Source: an uncultured Flavobacteriales bacterium
Lineage (GTDB): Bacteria > Bacteroidota > Bacteroidia > Flavobacteriales_D > CAJJDF01
NCBI GenBank assembly: GCA_938009745.1
Contig: CALLII010000123.1
Coordinates: 1 to 32,346, forward strand
Direction: 5' to 3'
Length of the DNA stretch: 32,346 nt
Shown here piece after piece: positions 27,468 through 32,346 of this stretch; position 1 is the first letter of the stretch, and the number at the start of each line of letters is the position of its first letter. Below the pieces are notes generated by a model that made no database searches, was not told the origin of the DNA, and saw only the letters and a program-made list of their open reading frames with translations. Made by a program: the position numbers and the translations under genes.

Positions 27468-27959
27468 TTATTGCTCTTTTTTAGGGTAATCTACCCATTT
27501 TAATGAACCTGTGTCTCTAAAAACCTCTTGCCAATCGTCAGTGTCAAAAGTTATTTTTGTCATTCCTAAGGTTGGGAATTCAAAAAATTCACCACACAAG
27601 TAATCGCACAGCATTGAAATTCCTGGATTATGAGCAACAAGCATTATGGTTTCAATTGAATTATCTACATCATTAATAAACTGCATCATGGTAGAAACTG
27701 AGGAGTGATAAATAGCATCTTCAAATTGAATATCGCCAGTAGAATAATCAATTGCTTTGGCCAAAGCTATACTCGTTTGGGTAGTTCGTTTTGCCGAACT
27801 AGAAATTATCTTTTCAATAGATTCATTTCTATTCATTAGCCTTTCGCCCATTGTTGTTTTATCTCGGTTTCCTCTTTCATTCAATGGCCTTTCAAAATCA
27901 GATAAGTCTGTTTTGCTCCAACTAGATTTTGCATGCCTTACAAGAATTAGGTTTTTCAT
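27468..27959 (-). CDS. SixA-type histidine phosphatase
   Basis: KNLILVRHAKSSW at the N-terminus, ERPLNERG, IMLVAHNPGIS. Confidence 0.92.
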   Translation of the reverse strand: MKNLILVRHAKSSWSKTDLSDFERPLNERGNRDKTTMGERLMNRNESIEKIISSSAKRTTQTSIALAKAIDYSTGDIQFEDAIYHSSVSTMMQFINDVDNSIETIMLVAHNPGISMLCDYLCGEFFEFPTLGMTKITFDTDDWQEVFRDTGSLKWVDYPKKEQ

Positions 27960-28021
27960 TGTTCGTTCAGTTTTTATATCAGAAAGTTAAGAATACTTAT
28001 TCTATGATTTCAAATTAATTA

Positions 28022-28055
28022 ATAATCCAAAACATGAATTCTTTTGTTGGATTAT
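28022..28055. repeat. Perfect 9-bp inverted repeat ATAATCCAA-N16-TTGGATTAT between divergent sixA-like gene and uvrA
   Basis: Arms 28022-28030 and 28047-28055 are exact reverse complements. Confidence 0.7.
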
Positions 28056-28085
28056 AATTACCTTTAAAGTCGATTTAAAAATAGG

Positions 28086-30914
28086 TTGAAATCGAGCAAA
28101 AACCAAATAATAAGAGTGAGTAAAAATACTACGAAAGACTACATCCACATTAAAGGAGCTAGAGTTCACAATTTGAAAAATGTAGAGCTTAAAATTGCTA
28201 AAAATAAGCTTACCGTAATCACAGGACTTTCTGGTTCAGGTAAATCCTCTTTAGCTTTTGATACGCTTTATGCCGAAGGGCAAAGAAGGTACATTGAAAG
28301 TTTATCCTCTTACGCAAGGCAATTTTTAGGAAAACTAGAAAAGCCTGAAGTAGATTTTATCAAAGGAATTGCACCTGCTATTGCTATTGAACAAAAAGTT
28401 AACTCTCGTAACCCTAGATCTACAGTAGGAACAACTACTGAGGTTTACGATTATTTAAAATTACTATTTGCTAGAATTGGAAGAACAATTTCCCCAATTT
28501 CTGGTAACGAAGTAAAAAAAGACACTACCGAAGATGTAGTAAATTACCTCAACACTTTTCCAAAAGGAACCAAGGCTGCTGTATTATCAGAAATTAGTAT
28601 CTCCGAGCCAGAAAAATTAGCTCTTTACCTTGCTAATATTCAGGTTGAAGGGTATAACAGAATAGAATTAGACGGAGAAGTTTATTTGATTGAAGAAGTA
28701 TTAGAAAACCCTCCAAAAAAGTTTGAAACAGTAAAAATTGTAATTGATAGAGTTTCTATAGATCCTGAAACAGAAGAAAATGTTTCTAGATTATTCGATT
28801 CTGTAGAAATTGCTTTCCAGCAAAGTAATGGAAATTGCGAAGTGCAAATAAATGCTGAGGAGCAAATTTCGAGAGTTTTCTCAAATAAATTTGAACTGGA
28901 TGGAATGGAATTTCCAATTCCGCACGAACATATTTTTAGTTTTAATAATCCACTTGGAGCATGCCCAACTTGCGAGGGTTATGGAAAAACAATTGGAATT
29001 GACGAAGATTTAGTCATTCCTAATAAAAATTTATCGGTTTTTGAAGAGGCAATAGTTTGCTGGAAAGGGGAAAAAATGAGTGCTTGGAGCCAAGAATTAA
29101 TTCAAAGTTCTCACCAATTTGATTTCCCGATTCACAAACCTTATTATGAGTTAACTCCAGCACAAAAGAAACTACTTTGGACTGGAAACAAATACTTTAA
29201 AGGATTAACTGAGTTTTTCAAATTTGTAGAAAGCCAGTCGTACAAAATTCAATACCGAATAATGCTTAGTCGTTATCGAGGGAAAACTATTTGTACTACT
29301 TGTGATGGAAAAAGACTGAAAGCCAAAGCGGGTTATATTTTTGTTGGAGGTAAAAATATCTCTGATTTAATTGATATTTCGCTAGAAAAATGCGCTCAAT
29401 TTTTTGAAGATTTAGAGCTAACAGAAAGAGAAAAAGCAATCTCAAAAAGGATATTAACTGAAATTACTCAAAGACTTCAATTTTTGTTAGATGTTGGTTT
29501 AGGATACTTAACTCTTAATAGACTTTCTTCTACACTTTCGGGTGGAGAAAGCCAAAGAATAAACCTTGCAACCTCATTAGGAAGTAGTTTGGTAGGTTCT
29601 ATGTACATTTTGGATGAACCAAGTATTGGGTTGCACTCACGTGATACAGAAAGGCTAATTAAAGTCTTAAAATCACTGCGAGATATTGGAAACACTGTTG
29701 TTGTAGTGGAACATGATGAAGACATTATGCGAATAGCTGATGAAATCATTGATATGGGGCCAAGAGCCGGAAGTCATGGTGGAGAGGTTGTATTTCATGG
29801 AAATCACAAACAATTAATTGAATCAACAGCAAGTTTAACAGCCGACTATCTTACCGAAAGAAAGAAAATAAAAATCCCTACGGAAAGAAAAGTGAGTACA
29901 CGAAGCATTCAGTTTTTGGGTTGTAGAGAAAACAATTTACAAGGCATGGATATTTCTATTCCACTTAATATATTTTCAGTAATTACTGGGGTAAGTGGAA
30001 GTGGAAAATCTTCGTTAATTAAGCAAATTATATATCCTGCTCTTAAAAAACTGAAAGGAGGACACGCGTTTAAAACTGGAGATTTTATTAAAATGGAAGG
30101 CGATACCGACCATATTGATGAAGTTGAATTTATAGATCAAAATCCAATTGGGAAATCATCAAGAAGTAATCCTGCAACATACGTTAAAGCTTATGATGAA
30201 ATTAGAGCTTTGTATGCTAGCTTAACCCACTCTAAAGTAAACGGATACAAAACCAAACACTTTTCGTTTAATACCGAAGGAGGAAGATGCGAATCTTGTT
30301 CTGGTGATGGTACTATAAAAGTAAATATGCAGTTTATGGCTGATATTTCTTTAGTTTGTGATGAGTGTAGAGGGAAACGGTTTAAACCAGAAGTACTTGA
30401 AATAAAATACAAAGAGAAATCTATTTTTGATATTCTTGAACTAACAATTGATGACGCTATTGACTTTTTTATGGTTTCGGAAGAAAAATATGGGAAGAAA
30501 ATTGCCAATAAACTTCAGCCATTACAAGATGTTGGATTGGGATATTTAAAAATGGGACAATCTTCCAACACACTATCTGGAGGTGAAGCACAAAGAATTA
30601 AATTAGCCTCATTTTTAGTAAAGGAAAAATCATCAAAACGTACCTTATTTATTTTTGATGAACCAACTACTGGTCTTCATTTTGAGGATATTCAGAAACT
30701 GCTTAAAGCTTTTTATGCGCTTATCGATAAAGGAAATTCTTTATTGGTAATTGAACACAACATGGAGGTAATAAAATGTGCCGATTGGGTGTTGGACCTA
30801 GGTCCTGGCGGAGGAGAATACGGAGGAAACCTAGTTTTTGAAGGGACCCCAGAAAATTTAGCTAAAAACAAAAAATCGTATACAGCTCAATACTTAAAAG
30901 AGAAATTAAACTAA
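28086..30914 (+). CDS. uvrA: Excinuclease ABC subunit UvrA (TTG start at 28086 or GTG at 28116)
   Basis: GLSGSGKSSLAFDTLYAEGQRRYIESLSSYARQFLG, CPTCEGYGK/CTTCDGKRL and CESCSGDG/CDECRGKRF zinc motifs, two LSGGE(S/A)QRI signatures. Confidence 0.97.
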   Translation: MKSSKNQIIRVSKNTTKDYIHIKGARVHNLKNVELKIAKNKLTVITGLSGSGKSSLAFDTLYAEGQRRYIESLSSYARQFLGKLEKPEVDFIKGIAPAIAIEQKVNSRNPRSTVGTTTEVYDYLKLLFARIGRTISPISGNEVKKDTTEDVVNYLNTFPKGTKAAVLSEISISEPEKLALYLANIQVEGYNRIELDGEVYLIEEVLENPPKKFETVKIVIDRVSIDPETEENVSRLFDSVEIAFQQSNGNCEVQINAEEQISRVFSNKFELDGMEFPIPHEHIFSFNNPLGACPTCEGYGKTIGIDEDLVIPNKNLSVFEEAIVCWKGEKMSAWSQELIQSSHQFDFPIHKPYYELTPAQKKLLWTGNKYFKGLTEFFKFVESQSYKIQYRIMLSRYRGKTICTTCDGKRLKAKAGYIFVGGKNISDLIDISLEKCAQFFEDLELTEREKAISKRILTEITQRLQFLLDVGLGYLTLNRLSSTLSGGESQRINLATSLGSSLVGSMYILDEPSIGLHSRDTERLIKVLKSLRDIGNTVVVVEHDEDIMRIADEIIDMGPRAGSHGGEVVFHGNHKQLIESTASLTADYLTERKKIKIPTERKVSTRSIQFLGCRENNLQGMDISIPLNIFSVITGVSGSGKSSLIKQIIYPALKKLKGGHAFKTGDFIKMEGDTDHIDEVEFIDQNPIGKSSRSNPATYVKAYDEIRALYASLTHSKVNGYKTKHFSFNTEGGRCESCSGDGTIKVNMQFMADISLVCDECRGKRFKPEVLEIKYKEKSIFDILELTIDDAIDFFMVSEEKYGKKIANKLQPLQDVGLGYLKMGQSSNTLSGGEAQRIKLASFLVKEKSSKRTLFIFDEPTTGLHFEDIQKLLKAFYALIDKGNSLLVIEHNMEVIKCADWVLDLGPGGGEYGGNLVFEGTPENLAKNKKSYTAQYLKEKLN

Positions 30915-30959
30915 GTTTAGTTCATCTCTCTTTTAATGTATTTCTCAAAATGAGCTTTA

Positions 30960-32321
30960 TTAAGGAGCATAAATATTTGCTGCATTAACCTGTGTAGAAT
31001 TATGCGATATAAGAGTGCTTACTGCCGAATTAAAACTTCCTATTCCTGTTAAGAAAGTATATCCAGTTTCTTCATTATTGGCAGAAGTATATAATAAATT
31101 TTGTTGCGTATTATAAATTGCGCTCATTCTACTTGTAGTAAAAGATGAATTTGCAAAGCTCTTTACATATGCTTTATAAGTTGTTTCGTAATCGTTATTA
31201 TTAATCAAATAATTAATCAGTGGCCAATCTGTACCAGTTGTGTTCATTGCAAATGGAAGTGGCGATTTACGACCATTACCTGATGTAAATGCTTCATTAT
31301 TATCCCAAACTATCCATCTTAGTTTACCCATTGCTGGATCATTGTATAGGTAGTAATTATGAGTCATGTTTCCATAAGTATCCCAGTTTTGAATGGTATT
31401 ATTTGCTGCCAAATATTTAAGAAATCCGTCCACATCAAATATTGCCTCTAACCCTGCTTTCCATGCAGTTGGGTCAGATGTTCTTGTAGATGCATGAAGT
31501 GCATCATACATTGCTTGAATATCTTCTCTTCCAGTTGTTTTATTAGTTTTTTTCTCAAAATCATTTAAATCAAATCCTGAAGTAGCAAATGCTGCTCCAT
31601 CACCATCTGGCTTGTAACAATTACCGGATTCACTTCCGAAAAAATCAGTTAAAAAAGAATCGAATACAACTTCGCACATAGTGTAAATCCCATAATATTG
31701 GTAAGATCCAGTTCCTTTGTCAATGTATATTTCGTAAAAAGCTGTTCGAACAGCTGGCACTCCAAAGTTTCTAAAAACATCACAGGCCGATTTTTCTCTC
31801 ATAAAAGATTTATCATTAAAGTTACTACTCATTGATAACTCCTTAAATCCATAAAACCTCTGGTTATTAATTTCTGGATTTTCATCTTCAAACTCATCAA
31901 ACTGAAATCTCAATGGTAGTTTATTAGAGTTTGCTGTTAAACTAGAATTTCCTTTGTATCTAACACCTACATCATACCATTGTTTTCCGTTAAAATAAAA
32001 ATCGGCTGCAAAGTAAAGAGGTGTTTGATCCGAAAAAGAACTCCCTCCTCCAGATGCACTTAGCACATCAGATAAATCTGTTTGCATGGCTGCCCATTCG
32101 TCTGCTGTAAAAACAATCTCAATTTTGTTTACTTTAGTTTCATTAAAAACTACGTCATAATTTGGGTCTACATTATTAGAGTGAGTTTCTGTTGTCCAAT
32201 CTGCAGGTCTTGCTCTTCCACTTTCTTCGTCTTCTAGTAAAATTACTTTCCTACAAGAGATAATAGCGCTTGCCATTATTATTAATATCATAGTTTTTTT
32301 AAAAGTAGTTATCATGTTCAT
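30960..32321 (-). CDS. CotH kinase family lipoprotein
   Basis: Lipobox ASAIISC; DVGVRYKGNSSL, LPLRFQFDEF, SCNFNDKSFMREK-like segment (SSNFNDKSFMREKSACDVFRNFGVPAVRTAFYEIYID), QNWDTYGNMTHNYYLYNDPAMGKLRWIVWDNNEAF. Confidence 0.88.
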   Translation of the reverse strand: MNMITTFKKTMILIIMASAIISCRKVILLEDEESGRARPADWTTETHSNNVDPNYDVVFNETKVNKIEIVFTADEWAAMQTDLSDVLSASGGGSSFSDQTPLYFAADFYFNGKQWYDVGVRYKGNSSLTANSNKLPLRFQFDEFEDENPEINNQRFYGFKELSMSSNFNDKSFMREKSACDVFRNFGVPAVRTAFYEIYIDKGTGSYQYYGIYTMCEVVFDSFLTDFFGSESGNCYKPDGDGAAFATSGFDLNDFEKKTNKTTGREDIQAMYDALHASTRTSDPTAWKAGLEAIFDVDGFLKYLAANNTIQNWDTYGNMTHNYYLYNDPAMGKLRWIVWDNNEAFTSGNGRKSPLPFAMNTTGTDWPLINYLINNNDYETTYKAYVKSFANSSFTTSRMSAIYNTQQNLLYTSANNEETGYTFLTGIGSFNSAVSTLISHNSTQVNAANIYAP

Positions 32322-32346
32322 TAAGTTTTTAAATTACGTACTATCG

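Noticed and set aside
29477-30508. Minus-strand ORFs inside uvrA
   Set aside because: Antisense shadows of conserved ABC ATPase and zinc-finger regions.
1-32346. Mobile element, prophage, CRISPR or defence island
   Set aside because: No transposase, integrase, phage, Cas or toxin-antitoxin proteins, and no regularly spaced repeats or tRNA were recognised; the content looks like core chromosomal genes.

Overview
AT-rich Bacteroidota-type (Flavobacteriia-like) chromosomal window, densely coding. I see about 26 supported CDS and no tRNA, rRNA, CRISPR array or transposase. From left to right: (1) a compact type IX secretion (T9SS) locus with a PorP/SprF-family membrane protein, a six-PKD-repeat protein with a type B C-terminal sorting domain, an ECF-like sigma factor, and an overlapping gene for a membrane-anchored anti-sigma-like protein that itself ends in a SprB-like repeat plus a CHU_C/type-B-like CTD; (2) secA, an orphan solute-binding protein and a DUF2867-like protein; (3) a Wzx-like flippase and a possible LRAT/NlpC-P60-like permuted papain-fold protein; (4) a second sigma factor (TTG start), a 70-aa tail-anchored protein and a TonB_C lipoprotein; (5) a minus-strand envelope operon (sugar nucleotidyltransferase, TPR, DUF4292/LolB-like, EnvC-like with a degenerate LytM domain); (6) a Wzz-like protein and an O-antigen ligase; (7) a minus-strand run of DUF3352/DUF4836-like proteins, a lipoprotein, LptF/G, a START-like protein and SixA; (8) uvrA and a CotH-kinase-like lipoprotein. 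The main candidate for an undescribed system is the sigma/anti-sigma pair whose periplasmic end mimics T9SS cargo. Two neighbouring T9SS genes share an exactly spaced bipartite upstream motif (GGGTTACTTTT-N10-ATTGTAT), which could be the sigma factor's target. All calls come from reading the sequence; no database search was run.
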